Assembly: GCF_900142385.1 (NCBI RefSeq)
Contig: NZ_FRAQ01000002.1
Span: 124,001 to 188,000, forward strand
From: Marinobacter antarcticus
GTDB taxonomy: Bacteria; Pseudomonadota; Gammaproteobacteria; Pseudomonadales; Oleiphilaceae
Length of the DNA: 64,000 nucleotides
Direction: 5' to 3'
Part shown: piece after piece, positions 28,859 to 40,084 of the stretch
How the letters are laid out: each line of letters opens with the position of its first letter
How positions within the stretch are numbered: position 1 is the stretch's first letter
Made by a program: the position numbers and the translations under genes
The notes under the pieces: model-generated
What the model was told of the DNA's origin: nothing
The model's database searches: none
Seen by the model: the letters and a program-made list of their open reading frames with translations, nothing else

Positions 28859-30136
28859 CTACTGAGTGAGGGTTGCCAGTTTTCGGCGTGCTTCCTCAGC
28901 AACTGCGCCGCTGGATTCCGCCGCCTGGCTGTAATAGGCGATGGCTTTATTGCGATTGTTATCTTTTACCGCAATATCCCCCAGCCGCAGGAAGGCGATG
29001 GAGGTGGGCACAACTTCGTTTGCCCGGGTCAGGTTCTCCCTCGCCTTGTCCAGATTATTGAGCTGCAGCGCGGTCAGACCGCTATGAAGGCGATACACAA
29101 ACATCTCGGGGTACATGGATACCGCTTTGTCGAAATCGGCCTGGGCTTTGTCCTGCTTATCTTGCTCTTGATAAATACGCCCACGCAGGGAATAAAACAT
29201 GGCTTCGCGGGGTAGCAGGCTGATGGCTTCATTGACTTTTTTCAAGGCCGCACTCATATCGCCGTCGGAGGCCAGCTTCATGGCCTGGTCGTGCGCGTCA
29301 TAGGCGGGCTGGAGCTTGCGTAGAGTGGCGGTCTTCTGCTTGTACACATCGGCGCCACGGTAACCGCCGCCACCTATTTTCTTGACCTGTTCTGTGTTCT
29401 CGCGAACGCGTTTGGCGGAAGGCGGATGTGTAGCGAACAGACCATCTACAAACCCCGAATCCCGGCCCTTGGAAAGCTCATAAAAGATCTCCTGCAGTTC
29501 CACAGCGGCCTGAGGATCGTAGCCGGCTTTTTTCATATAGAGGATGCCATAGTGATCCGATTCGAGCTCGTCACCCTGGCTGTATTGAGCCAGCGCAAGC
29601 TGGGCACCTAATGCCGCCCCACCCATAATCAAGCCAGCCCACTCATTATCCGTGAGCGCAAAGCCAAGGCCAGCTACACCAGCACTGATCAGCATTCCCT
29701 GTTGCATGCGCTGAATGCTGTGGCTTGCTGCTGCGTGAACAATCTCGTGGCCAAGTACGGACGCAAGTTGGGCTTCATCTTCAAGTTCGGTCAGCAGCCC
29801 CCGGTTAATGGCAATCTTACCGCCAGGCAAGGCCCAGGCGTTGGGAACGCTGCTGTTCAGAACCACGAATTCGTAGGGCAGGTTGGGGCGGTCACTCACC
29901 CGAGCCAGCTTCTGGCCAACCTCACTGACGTATAGCGTTAGCTCAGGATCGATGTAAAATTGTCCGCCTTGAGTCTGCTGGGTGGGCCTATACTGCTCGG
30001 CGCCCATGGCGAGCTCCTGGCTCTCACCAATCAGGGAAAGTTGCCTCTCGCCGGTTACCGGGTTTACAGAGCACCCTGTAAGCAGCAGCATAAGTGCTAA
30101 AACCGGAAAACAGCGTTGCAAGGCGGCGTTTTTCAC
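28859..30136 (-). CDS. M48 metalloprotease lipoprotein with TPR repeats
   Basis: A 425-residue zinc protease. A lipobox LLLTGC (Cys near residue 22) makes it a lipoprotein. The M48 motif GHEIVHAAASH lies near residue 130, with the third ligand in ELESDHYG. The last 150 residues are TPR-like repeats. The layout resembles BepA, which clears misassembled LptD and BAM parts in the periplasm, but BepA is not a lipoprotein, so I give no symbol. GTG 30136 is the start, with CAGGAG upstream. Confidence 0.9.
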   Translation of the reverse strand: MKNAALQRCFPVLALMLLLTGCSVNPVTGERQLSLIGESQELAMGAEQYRPTQQTQGGQFYIDPELTLYVSEVGQKLARVSDRPNLPYEFVVLNSSVPNAWALPGGKIAINRGLLTELEDEAQLASVLGHEIVHAAASHSIQRMQQGMLISAGVAGLGFALTDNEWAGLIMGGAALGAQLALAQYSQGDELESDHYGILYMKKAGYDPQAAVELQEIFYELSKGRDSGFVDGLFATHPPSAKRVRENTEQVKKIGGGGYRGADVYKQKTATLRKLQPAYDAHDQAMKLASDGDMSAALKKVNEAISLLPREAMFYSLRGRIYQEQDKQDKAQADFDKAVSMYPEMFVYRLHSGLTALQLNNLDKARENLTRANEVVPTSIAFLRLGDIAVKDNNRNKAIAYYSQAAESSGAVAEEARRKLATLTQ

Positions 30137-30242
30137 TCTGGACTCCTGTAATTTAATTCCTGACACATATAATTGCACGGCTGCTGCCGGCTTTAAATAC
30201 CGGCGGCCCAAAACCAACACTCGAACTACAGGTTTGTTCCGA

Positions 30243-30713
30243 ATGGACGATCAAATCCGAACCGACCGGGTTACCCGGTTTATCGAAACACTCAACCAGG
30301 CCAGAGAGCTCGGTCTGTCTGTTACCGAGACCACCGAGCGCAGCCTGACTCTTTGCCTTCCATACAGTGACCTGATCATTGGCAACCCGGATACCGGCGT
30401 GATTCACGGCGGTGCCATCACAACGCTGATGGATACCACATCCGGCTCGGTTCTCCTCTGCGCCCTGGACGTATTCGAACTTTGCCCGACGCTGGACCTC
30501 CGGGTCGATTACATGCGTCCGGCTGAGCCGCGCAAACCTGTCTATGCGCGGGCAGAAGTCTATAAAATGACCCGCAACATCATTTTTACCCGGTGCGAAG
30601 CCTATCAGGAAGGCGGCGAGACCGTAGCCAACTGCGTGGCCACCTTCATGCGCATCGGCCCCGAAGCTCTGCCAAAGGCCTACCGTGAGCAAATTACCGG
30701 AGGCCCGATATGA
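30243..30713 (+). CDS. PaaI-family hotdog thioesterase, first of pair
   Basis: A 156-residue hotdog-fold thioesterase. The motif TGVIHGGAITTLMDTT carries the HGG and the catalytic acidic residue of PaaI enzymes. It hydrolyses some acyl-CoA. ATG 30243 begins the fold; the reading frame goes further back but overlaps the divergent protease gene. Its TGA overlaps the next ATG by four bases. Confidence 0.88.
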   Translation: MDDQIRTDRVTRFIETLNQARELGLSVTETTERSLTLCLPYSDLIIGNPDTGVIHGGAITTLMDTTSGSVLLCALDVFELCPTLDLRVDYMRPAEPRKPVYARAEVYKMTRNIIFTRCEAYQEGGETVANCVATFMRIGPEALPKAYREQITGGPI

Positions 30714-31144
30714 CCGATCCCGAAATCCTGAATTACACTCGCGAAACCGGTGATTTCTCCCGGCTGATCACGAGTATTCCTTATGCAAACTTTATTGGTT
30801 TGCAGTGCGACCAGTCCGGCGATGACCTTATCTTCCGCCTGCCGGCAAAAGACCAGAACCTTGGCAACCCCGTTCTACCCGCGATTCACGGCGGCGTAAT
30901 CGGTGGTTTCATGGAACTCTCAGCTGCGATCTACCTGATGCTGGCCCAGGAAACCATCCGCATGCCACGCATCGTCAATTTTTCCCTGGATTACCTGCGC
31001 GCCGGCCTCGACCGCGAAACCTACGCAGAGTGCCAGCTCACCCGGCAGGGCAATCGTGTCGCGAACGTGATGATCACCGCCTGGCAGAAATCCCGTTCCA
31101 AACCGATTTCCACCGCACGAGCGCATTTCCTGCTGGAAGACTAA
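30710..31144 (+). CDS. PaaI-family hotdog thioesterase, second of pair
   Basis: A 144-residue hotdog protein with the related motif AIHGGVIGGFMELS. The start overlaps the first thioesterase gene by four bases (ATGA). The two are similar in fold and may form a mixed dimer, or diverged after duplication. Partners and substrate are unknown. Confidence 0.88.
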   Translation: MTDPEILNYTRETGDFSRLITSIPYANFIGLQCDQSGDDLIFRLPAKDQNLGNPVLPAIHGGVIGGFMELSAAIYLMLAQETIRMPRIVNFSLDYLRAGLDRETYAECQLTRQGNRVANVMITAWQKSRSKPISTARAHFLLED

Positions 31145-31163
31145 TCCGCTTTACCATCCGGGG

Positions 31164-31192
31164 CTTGAAATGCCCCGGCACGCCCCCATTTT
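31164..31192 (+). promoter_or_regulatory. Sigma-32 (RpoH) heat-shock promoter of htpG
   Basis: CTTGAAA at 31164-31170 and CCCCATTT at 31184-31191 are separated by 13 bases. This matches the known RpoH -35/-10 consensus. It lies about 97 bases before the htpG ATG. The region just before holds CCGGGGC / GCCCCGG pairing (31158-31178), a likely hairpin that overlaps the -35 area. Confidence 0.82.
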
Positions 31193-31220
31193 TCCTGCAT
31201 GACTAATTCCCAAGTCGGAT

Positions 31221-31253
31221 GACGCGGGAGCGAAGGTCCTTCGCTCCCGCGTC
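31221..31253 (+). other. Perfect 16-bp hairpin in the htpG 5' leader
   Basis: GACGCGGGAGCGAAGG pairs with CCTTCGCTCCCGCGTC around a single T. It lies between the sigma-32 promoter and the htpG SD, so it should be part of the mRNA leader. GC-rich, so too stable to act as a simple thermosensor. Confidence 0.75.
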
Positions 31254-31288
31254 CCCCCCACATGTTCCATGCAGGAGAGACAAACAAA

Positions 31289-33181
31289 ATGACGGTTGAA
31301 ACGCAAAAAGAGACCCTGGGTTTTCAGACCGAAGTAAAACAGCTACTTCACCTGATGATCCATTCCCTGTACTCAAACAAAGAAATCTTCCTCCGCGAGC
31401 TGATATCCAACGCCTCCGATGCCGAAGATAAACTGCGCTTTGCCGCACTCAAAGACGACGGCCTGTACGAAGGCGACTCAGACCTTCAGATCCGCCTCGA
31501 TTTCGACAAAGAAGCCAACACCATCACCTTGGCCGATAACGGCATCGGCATGACCCGTGATGACGTTGTCCAGAACCTGGGCACCATCGCCCGTTCCGGC
31601 ACCGCAGAATTCCTTCAGCAGCTCTCCGGCGACGAAAAGAAAGACAGCAAGCTGATCGGCCAGTTTGGCGTGGGTTTCTACTCGGCCTTCATCGTTGCCG
31701 ACAAGGTTGATGTATTCACTCGCCTCGCAGGCGCGCCCGTCGAAGAAGGTGTGCACTGGCAATCGGTTGGTGACGGCGAATTTACCATTGAACAGGCTAA
31801 TCGCGAGAAGCGCGGCACCGAGATTGTTATCCACCTGAAACAGGATGCCAGCGAATTTGCCGACGGCTTCCGCCTGCGCAATCTGGTGAAAAAGTACTCT
31901 GACCACATCTCCTTCCCGGTGATCATGAAATCCGAGGGCTCTGAAGAAGGCGAAGAGAGCAAAGACGAAACTGTTAACGACGCAACCGCTCTGTGGACTC
32001 TGCCCCGTACCGAAATCAAAGACGAGGAATACAAAGAGTTCTACAAGCACATTGCGCACGATTTTGAAGATCCGCTGACCTGGTCGCACAACAAAGTGGA
32101 AGGCAAGCTGGATTACACCAGTCTGCTTTACATTCCGGCCCGCGCGCCGTTTGACATGTACAACCGTGACGCGCCCCGGGGGCTGAAGCTTTACGTTCAG
32201 CGCGTATTCATCATGGACGACGCGGAACAGTTCCTGCCGTTGTACCTGCGTTTCGCCAAAGGCGTTGTGGATTCGAACGACCTGTCTCTGAACGTATCTC
32301 GCGAGATCCTGCAGAACGACGCCACCGTGGATAGCATCCGCACCGCGGCCACCAAGCGTGTGCTGGATATGCTGTCGAAGCTGGCCAAGAAAGATGCCGA
32401 CGCGTACCAGAAGTTCTGGGGTGAGTTTGGCACCGTTCTGAAGGAAGGCCCGGCAGAAGATTTCAGCAACCGTGAGAAAATCGCCGGCCTGCTGCGCTTT
32501 GCGACTACGCTCACGGGCGATAGCGCTCAGAATGTATCTCTTGACCAATACATCGAGCGGATGAAAGAAGGTCAGAGCAAGATCTACTACATCACTGCTG
32601 ACAACTTCATGGCCGCCAAGAGTAGCCCGCATCTTGAAGTCTTCCGCAAGAAGGGTATTGAAGTGCTGATCCTCTCCGATCGTATCGACGAGTGGATGAT
32701 GGGCTACCTGAACGAGTACGACAGCAAGCAGTTCCAGGACGTTGCCCGTGGTGATCTTGACCTTGGCGAAGTGGAAACCGAGGAAGACAAGAAGCACAAG
32801 GAAGAAGCCGCCGAAGAGCACAAAGGCCTGCTTGAGCGCATCAAGACGGCACTCAGTGACCGGGTTCAGGAAGTGCGGGTAACCAACCGCCTCACGGATT
32901 CACCGGCGTGCCTGGTAACTGGCGACTTTGATATGGGTGCCCAGATGAAGAAGATCATGGAAGCGGCGGGCCAGAAGGTTCCGGACAGCAAGCCGATCTT
33001 TGAAATCAACGTGGACCACCCGCTGGTTCAGCGCCTGGAAAGCGAGAAGGGCGATGAGCGCTTCAATGAGCTCTCTGCGGTTCTTCTGGATCAGGCCACA
33101 CTGGCCAGCGGCGAGCAGTTGCAGGACCCGGGTGCCTATGTAACCCGCTTGAACCGTCTGTTGCTGGAACTGGCTAACTAA
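31289..33181 (+). CDS. htpG: Chaperone HtpG (Hsp90)
   Basis: A 630-residue bacterial Hsp90. The N-terminal GHKL ATPase has [26 protein letters not shown] and GTEIVIHL. The middle domain and C-terminal dimer domain follow at usual length. ATG 31289 has AGGAGA ten bases upstream. It sits behind a near-consensus sigma-32 promoter, as expected for a heat-shock chaperone. Confidence 0.98.
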   Translation: MTVETQKETLGFQTEVKQLLHLMIHSLYSNKEIFLRELISNASDAEDKLRFAALKDDGLYEGDSDLQIRLDFDKEANTITLADNGIGMTRDDVVQNLGTIARSGTAEFLQQLSGDEKKDSKLIGQFGVGFYSAFIVADKVDVFTRLAGAPVEEGVHWQSVGDGEFTIEQANREKRGTEIVIHLKQDASEFADGFRLRNLVKKYSDHISFPVIMKSEGSEEGEESKDETVNDATALWTLPRTEIKDEEYKEFYKHIAHDFEDPLTWSHNKVEGKLDYTSLLYIPARAPFDMYNRDAPRGLKLYVQRVFIMDDAEQFLPLYLRFAKGVVDSNDLSLNVSREILQNDATVDSIRTAATKRVLDMLSKLAKKDADAYQKFWGEFGTVLKEGPAEDFSNREKIAGLLRFATTLTGDSAQNVSLDQYIERMKEGQSKIYYITADNFMAAKSSPHLEVFRKKGIEVLILSDRIDEWMMGYLNEYDSKQFQDVARGDLDLGEVETEEDKKHKEEAAEEHKGLLERIKTALSDRVQEVRVTNRLTDSPACLVTGDFDMGAQMKKIMEAAGQKVPDSKPIFEINVDHPLVQRLESEKGDERFNELSAVLLDQATLASGEQLQDPGAYVTRLNRLLLELAN

Positions 33182-33186
33182 GTTCC

Positions 33187-33405
33187 ATGCATCAGATTAT
33201 TGTGGACATCAGCATCAGCCCTGACGAGTGGATAAAGCTTTACCAGGGCGTTGCCACCGATGTTAATACCAAGGCCCGGGACGGACGCTCCGTCCGTTTC
33301 CCGGCCCGTATTCTTTCCCGATTTTATCTCCAGGACGGTGTGCGGGGCAGCTTCCGTATCCTGTTCGATGATTCCGGCAAGTTCTCCTCTATCGAAAGAC
33401 TTTGA
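33187..33405 (+). CDS. DUF2835 family small protein
   Basis: A 72-residue protein of the DUF2835 family, seen in Pseudomonas-related bacteria. It begins MHQIIVDISIS and has SVRFPARILSRFY and the C-terminal GKFSSIERL. No function is known. It starts five bases after htpG, so it is likely in the same transcript. Confidence 0.85.
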   Translation: MHQIIVDISISPDEWIKLYQGVATDVNTKARDGRSVRFPARILSRFYLQDGVRGSFRILFDDSGKFSSIERL

Positions 33406-33506
33406 GCCACGTTGTTCTCAAATCTGGCTGGATATCGATAACTAAAATCTTTCAGATCTTTATTTTTAATTAATTGTTTTTTGTATGACCCGAGGGGTTA
33501 ACCTGA

Positions 33507-35726
<2,220 letters not shown>

Positions 35727-35740
35727 GTCGATAGCAACAG

Positions 35741-35771
35741 GCCGGACGCTCTCAATAGGAGAGCGTCCGGC
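35741..35771 (+). terminator. Hairpin after katG
   Basis: GCCGGACGCTCTC pairs with GAGAGCGTCCGGC around AATAG. No T-run follows. Confidence 0.7.
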
Positions 35772-35861
35772 TACCAACTTCCCGCCAAATTCCTTACAAT
35801 CCTTCCCGCCTGATTTTTGATCAGCTGCATTTTCTTTTTTCTTTCAGTTTCTGGAGCCTTC

Positions 35862-36839
35862 ATGCGAATCATCCTTGCCCCGATGGAAGGGCTGGTCGAC
35901 GCGCCCATCCGTGAAACGCTGACCAAAGTCGGCGGTATCGACCGGTGCGTAACCGAGTTCATTCGCGTGACCCACGGCATGTTGCCGCCCCGGATTTTCT
36001 ACAAGTATGCGCCCGAGCTTTATAGCCAGTCCCTCACTCAGGTGGGTACGCCGGTGGCTGTTCAACTTTTGGGATCCGACCCCGAAATGATGGGCCGTCA
36101 CGGGCTGAGGGCGGTGGAGCTGGGCGCTGCTCAGGTGGATATCAATTTCGGTTGTCCTGCCAAAACAGTGAACAAGCACAAGGGTGGTTGTGTGCTGATG
36201 CGGGAGCCGGAACTGATGTATGAGATTGCCTCCGCAGTGCGCAAGGCGGTTCCAGCCGAGGTTCCGGTTACGGCCAAAATGCGCCTGGGTTACGACGACC
36301 GCTCCATGGGAGTGGCCTGTGGACAGGCACTTGAGGCAGCCGGAGCTTCAGAAATTGTGATCCATGCACGCAGCAAAGTGGACGGTTACAAGCCACCTGC
36401 CTACTGGGAAGAAGTTGCCAGAGTCCGCGAAGCGGTTTCTGCCCATGTCATCGCTAACGGCGAGATCTGGACCGTAGCTGATTACTGGCGTTGCCGTGAG
36501 GTTTCAGGTTGCGCGGATGTGATGATTGGCCGGGGCCTGATCGCAAGGCCTGATCTGGCCCGCAAGATCAAAGCCAGCCAACAGGGCGATGAGGTTGCAG
36601 ACATGACCTGGCCCGAGGCAGTATTGTTGGTTCGGGAGTACGCTGAAGTACTGCAAGGCTGGCTTGAAGATCGTTATGTGACCGGTCGTATCAAGCAATG
36701 GATGAACTTCCTGCGGCAGGGCTTTCCGGAGGCTGAGGCAATTTGGCAGGATGCTCGCAAAATCCGGGAAGTGGCCCCGATGCTCGCCTGCCTTGAGCAA
36801 AAGATGCCCCTATCACGCAGCGCAGTGCGGGCGGCCTGA
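35862..36839 (+). CDS. dusC: tRNA-dihydrouridine(16) synthase
   Basis: A 325-residue FMN enzyme that reduces uridine to dihydrouridine in the tRNA D-loop. It shows the DusC-type start MRIILAPMEGLVD, the NFGCPAKTVNKHKGG region (catalytic Cys), VTAKMRLGYD, and VIANGEI and MIGRGL. ATG 35862 has CTGGAG five bases upstream. Length suits DusC (315 in E. coli). Confidence 0.93.
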   Translation: MRIILAPMEGLVDAPIRETLTKVGGIDRCVTEFIRVTHGMLPPRIFYKYAPELYSQSLTQVGTPVAVQLLGSDPEMMGRHGLRAVELGAAQVDINFGCPAKTVNKHKGGCVLMREPELMYEIASAVRKAVPAEVPVTAKMRLGYDDRSMGVACGQALEAAGASEIVIHARSKVDGYKPPAYWEEVARVREAVSAHVIANGEIWTVADYWRCREVSGCADVMIGRGLIARPDLARKIKASQQGDEVADMTWPEAVLLVREYAEVLQGWLEDRYVTGRIKQWMNFLRQGFPEAEAIWQDARKIREVAPMLACLEQKMPLSRSAVRAA

Positions 36840-36878
36840 AGCTTCATTTTTTTGATTAGCGCTCTCTTGATCTTCCTG
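36834..36878 (+). repeat. Diverged direct repeat, left copy
   Basis: About 45 bases (GCCTGAAG, T-rich run, CTCTCTTGA-CTTCCTG) that recur at 37769-37809 with a few changes. The two copies flank the ZIP transporter gene. Confidence 0.55.
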
Positions 36879-36973
36879 CATATCCCCAAGCCTGCGACCA
36901 AGCAGGCAGCTACGACTACAGCGAATAAGTATTTGCGGAGGGGATTCTCCTCCCATCATGAGGCCGGTTAAAA

Positions 36974-37711
36974 ATGAGTGTGCTGAGTTGGATAATCTTG
37001 AGCGGAGTTCTAATGAGCGCGATCGCTATGATCGGCAGTGTCACTCTGATACTGAAGCCAGCCACTCTCGAAAAAATTCTTCTACCATTGGTTGCCTTCG
37101 CAGCTGGCTCCCTTATAGGGGGTGCGTTCTTTCATATGATTCCCGCCGCATTCGCTGTGGACCTGGATGTCCTTGAGATAGGGATGATGGTCGTCGCTGG
37201 CTTTACCACCTTCTTTATATTAGAGCAGTTTTTGCATTGGCATCATTGTCACCGGGATCAAGTAGATTGCAAGCAGCCATTGACCTACCTGATTCTCATT
37301 GGAGATGCTTTGCATAATTTTTTGGGGGGGTTGGCAATTGCTGGAATATTTCTGATTGATGTTCGAGCAGGCATCGCCGCATGGCTTGCTGCGGCAGCTC
37401 ATGAAATTCCTCAGGAACTCGGCGATTTTGGCGTGTTGGTTCATGGTGGTTGGGAGAAAAAGCGAGCTTTACTCTTCAATGTTCTTTCAGGGCTTACCTT
37501 TCTGATTGGGGGCTTAGTGGCCTATGGCTTGTCATTTAAAGTGGACATTGCCTGGTTGATTCCTTTTGCTGCCGGAAATTTTATCTACATTGGTGCCTCA
37601 GATTTAGTTCCGGAAGTGCATAGACATGGCGACTCCAATATCAAAACTAGCATTTTACACTTGGTATCGTTTGTCATGGGGTTGGCTCTGCTGCTGCTAG
37701 CTGCACCTTAA
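36974..37711 (+). CDS. ZIP-family metal transporter
   Basis: A 245-residue membrane protein with about eight helices. Helix 4 has GDALHNFLGG and helix 5 HEIPQELGDFG, the metal-binding His/Glu/Asp pattern of ZIP proteins. A loop HWHHCHRDQVDC is a likely metal-binding stretch. It probably imports Zn or Fe. Its base use is more AT-rich than its neighbours, and it sits between two similar 40-base flanks, which may mark an insertion. Confidence 0.9.
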   Translation: MSVLSWIILSGVLMSAIAMIGSVTLILKPATLEKILLPLVAFAAGSLIGGAFFHMIPAAFAVDLDVLEIGMMVVAGFTTFFILEQFLHWHHCHRDQVDCKQPLTYLILIGDALHNFLGGLAIAGIFLIDVRAGIAAWLAAAAHEIPQELGDFGVLVHGGWEKKRALLFNVLSGLTFLIGGLVAYGLSFKVDIAWLIPFAAGNFIYIGASDLVPEVHRHGDSNIKTSILHLVSFVMGLALLLLAAP

Positions 37712-37768
37712 CCAGTCAGGGAACAGCATGTGACGGTTGACCCGGGGCAGGCAGACATAATTCCTGCA

Positions 37769-37809
37769 GCCTGAAGTTTTTTTCTATTGCCTCTCTCTTG
37801 ACCTTCCTG
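37769..37809 (+). repeat. Diverged direct repeat, right copy
   Basis: The second copy of the 36834-36878 sequence, just before the MBL-fold gene. Similarity includes GCCTGAAG, the T-rich run and CTCTCTTGACCTTCCTG. Confidence 0.55.
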
Positions 37810-37894
37810 ATTGCGAACTACACTGGTACAGAGTGGTCGTGTGTTCGTAATTACTGTGGTTCGTAAAAACAAAACCACGAAGGAGAAACCTTTA

Positions 37895-38887
37895 ATGTCC
37901 AAACAATCGAAATCCGGAGCTTTGAAACGGCTCGCTGGAGGGTTATGCCTGTCGCTGGGCCTGGCGTCCGGAGCGAGTGCTGCAGAGGGTGATGTGAAAG
38001 TCACGCCACTGGGAAGTCACGATGGCGAGTTCTGCGCTCTGGACCGGGCCATGGTGTTTGAGGATCCTAACGGTACCCGCATTCTTTACGATGCTGGCCG
38101 CACCGTGGCCGGTCCCGATGATCCCCGCTTGGGCAATATTGATGTTGTGCTGGTATCGCACATGCACGGCGACCACGTGGGGGATCGCCGTATCAAGGAA
38201 ACGAACGCCGGTAATTGCGGTGGGCCGGAATTCCCAGTGGTGACTCTGCCGCAGTCCAACACCGTGGATATTGCGCTGAAAAAGCAGGCAAAGATTGTTA
38301 CTGGCAGCGAAATGCCGGCATTTTTTGCCGCCAAACTTGAAGCCGCCGGCGGCGACCCGGCCAACTCCATGCTAGTGCGCTTTGGTGGGGAGCTGGAAGT
38401 GGGCGGTGTGGCCATTACTACCGTGCCGGCGGTTCACAGTAACGGGGTTTCGCCATCGTTCCTCACCGGCCCGCTGGCGGAATATTTAAAAGCCGCAGGC
38501 GTTGGCGCGAGTGTCGGGCCGCCAACCGGTTACGTGCTGACTTTTTCAAATGGCCTGGTGGTCTATCTGTCCGGGGATACCGGCATTACGGCCGAGCAGA
38601 AGCTGGTGGTGAACGATCACTACGGGGCTGAGCTGGTGGTAATGAACATTGGTGACACCTACACAACCGGGCCCAAGGAAGCGGCTTATGTGATCAATGA
38701 CCTGCTTGATCCGAAGGCCGTTATTGCTTCGCATGCCAATGAGCCAGCCACATCTGGCGGAGAACTGAAGCAGGGTTCACGAACAGCCCTGTTCAGGGAT
38801 CTGGTAAAAGTTCCCATGCATGTCCCTTTGAGCGGGCGCACCATCGCCTTCAACGGCGATGGCGGCTGTACGGCAGGTTGTGACTGA
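37895..38887 (+). CDS. Exported MBL-fold metallo-hydrolase
   Basis: A 330-residue exported protein. A signal peptide (about residues 1-30, ending in ASGASA) is followed by a metallo-beta-lactamase fold with the HMHGDH zinc motif near residue 88, then VPAVHSN, SGDTGI and ASHANEP. These resemble UlaG-like hydrolases. ATG 37895 has AGGAG nine bases upstream. The natural substrate is unknown. It is not a typical antibiotic beta-lactamase. Confidence 0.88.
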   Translation: MSKQSKSGALKRLAGGLCLSLGLASGASAAEGDVKVTPLGSHDGEFCALDRAMVFEDPNGTRILYDAGRTVAGPDDPRLGNIDVVLVSHMHGDHVGDRRIKETNAGNCGGPEFPVVTLPQSNTVDIALKKQAKIVTGSEMPAFFAAKLEAAGGDPANSMLVRFGGELEVGGVAITTVPAVHSNGVSPSFLTGPLAEYLKAAGVGASVGPPTGYVLTFSNGLVVYLSGDTGITAEQKLVVNDHYGAELVVMNIGDTYTTGPKEAAYVINDLLDPKAVIASHANEPATSGGELKQGSRTALFRDLVKVPMHVPLSGRTIAFNGDGGCTAGCD

Positions 38888-38889
38888 TA

Positions 38890-39903
38890 TCAGCCTTCCA
38901 TATCTACTTTATAGCTGCCACAGCTGGCAGCGCTATTGAGCCTGGCTCGTTTGAGTGTGGCTTCCTGAGCAGCGGGTCCGTTGTCCAGTATACCAGCCCA
39001 GGCCTTCTGGGCTGGTTCCTGTAGGGCGCGCCCGTAGGAAAAGCTCAGGCTCCAGGGTTGCTGGCCAAGGCTGTTCATGGCGTTGAGGTTGAGGGTGGCT
39101 TCTTCGGGGGTTTGTCCGCCGGAAAGGAAATTGATGCCCGGAACGGCCGCCGGAACCACCCTGCGGAATACCCGTAAGGTGGCTTCTGCAACTTCTTCCG
39201 GGGATGCCTTAGCACACCCGTTTCCCGGGGTTACCATGCTGGGTTTCAGGATCATGGTTTCCAGTTGTACGCGATGGCGGCGAAGGGCATTGAAAACCTC
39301 TGCAATCACGGCTTCGTTCACGTCTGCAGACCGCTCGATTGTGTGGTTGCCATTGATCAGCACCTCAGGCTCCACTATGGGCACAATGCCTATGGACTGG
39401 CAGAGCGCGGCGTATCGGGCCAGCATCTCAGCGTTGGCTTCCACCGCCTGGTGCGAGGGCAGGGTATCGGAGATGTTGTACACAGCGCGCCACTTGGCAA
39501 AACGGGCGCCCTGGTTCTTGTAGATTTCCAGTCGGTCGTCCAAGCCGTCGAGGCCATAGGTTATTTCGTCACCCGGGGCATTGATCAGCGGCTTCTTTCC
39601 CTTATCTACCTTGATACCCGGGACAATCCCCTGGCTTTCCAGCAGTTTCGCCATCGGTGCATTATCCAGGCTGTTCTGCCCAAGCGTTTCCTCAAAAAGA
39701 ATCACGCCACTGATGAATTCTCCAAGCCCGGGTGTGGAGAAGAGCAGGCTGCGATATTCCCGGCGTTTATCTTCCGTGGATTCAACACCAACCGCCTTGA
39801 AGCGCTTCGCGATGGTGGGGTGACTTTCGTCCGCAGCAAGAATCCCCCTGCCAGGCTGAACAAGATCCTGTATCGTTGAAAGCAGTTCGTTTTGAATACT
39901 CAT
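38890..39903 (-). CDS. Class I fructose-bisphosphate aldolase
   Basis: A 337-residue aldolase of the metal-free Schiff-base class, the type common in animals and plants. GRGILAADES starts the fold, IVPIVEPEVL is typical, and the lysine of LKPSMVTPG is the likely Schiff-base residue. It splits or forms fructose-1,6-bisphosphate in glycolysis/gluconeogenesis. ATG 39903 follows AAGGAG. It is transcribed alone. Confidence 0.95.
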   Translation of the reverse strand: MSIQNELLSTIQDLVQPGRGILAADESHPTIAKRFKAVGVESTEDKRREYRSLLFSTPGLGEFISGVILFEETLGQNSLDNAPMAKLLESQGIVPGIKVDKGKKPLINAPGDEITYGLDGLDDRLEIYKNQGARFAKWRAVYNISDTLPSHQAVEANAEMLARYAALCQSIGIVPIVEPEVLINGNHTIERSADVNEAVIAEVFNALRRHRVQLETMILKPSMVTPGNGCAKASPEEVAEATLRVFRRVVPAAVPGINFLSGGQTPEEATLNLNAMNSLGQQPWSLSFSYGRALQEPAQKAWAGILDNGPAAQEATLKRARLNSAASCGSYKVDMEG

Positions 39904-40084
39904 GCCGGCTCCTTTGCCTGGTGAATGTCGTGATCTGTTTCCGTTCTCTTATCTCATTAGTGTAGACCGTTCATTGGCTATGGGTGCCGCGATGCTACCC
40001 ATAATTTGATCTGAGTTAAGGCAATTTTTCTGGCATTGTCTTACTCTTATCATCATCACGGTAGAACAAAAATAAGGACTGGGT

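Noticed and set aside
31478..32821. 447-residue ORF opposite htpG
   Set aside because: Antisense shadow of a well-supported chaperone gene; no family features.
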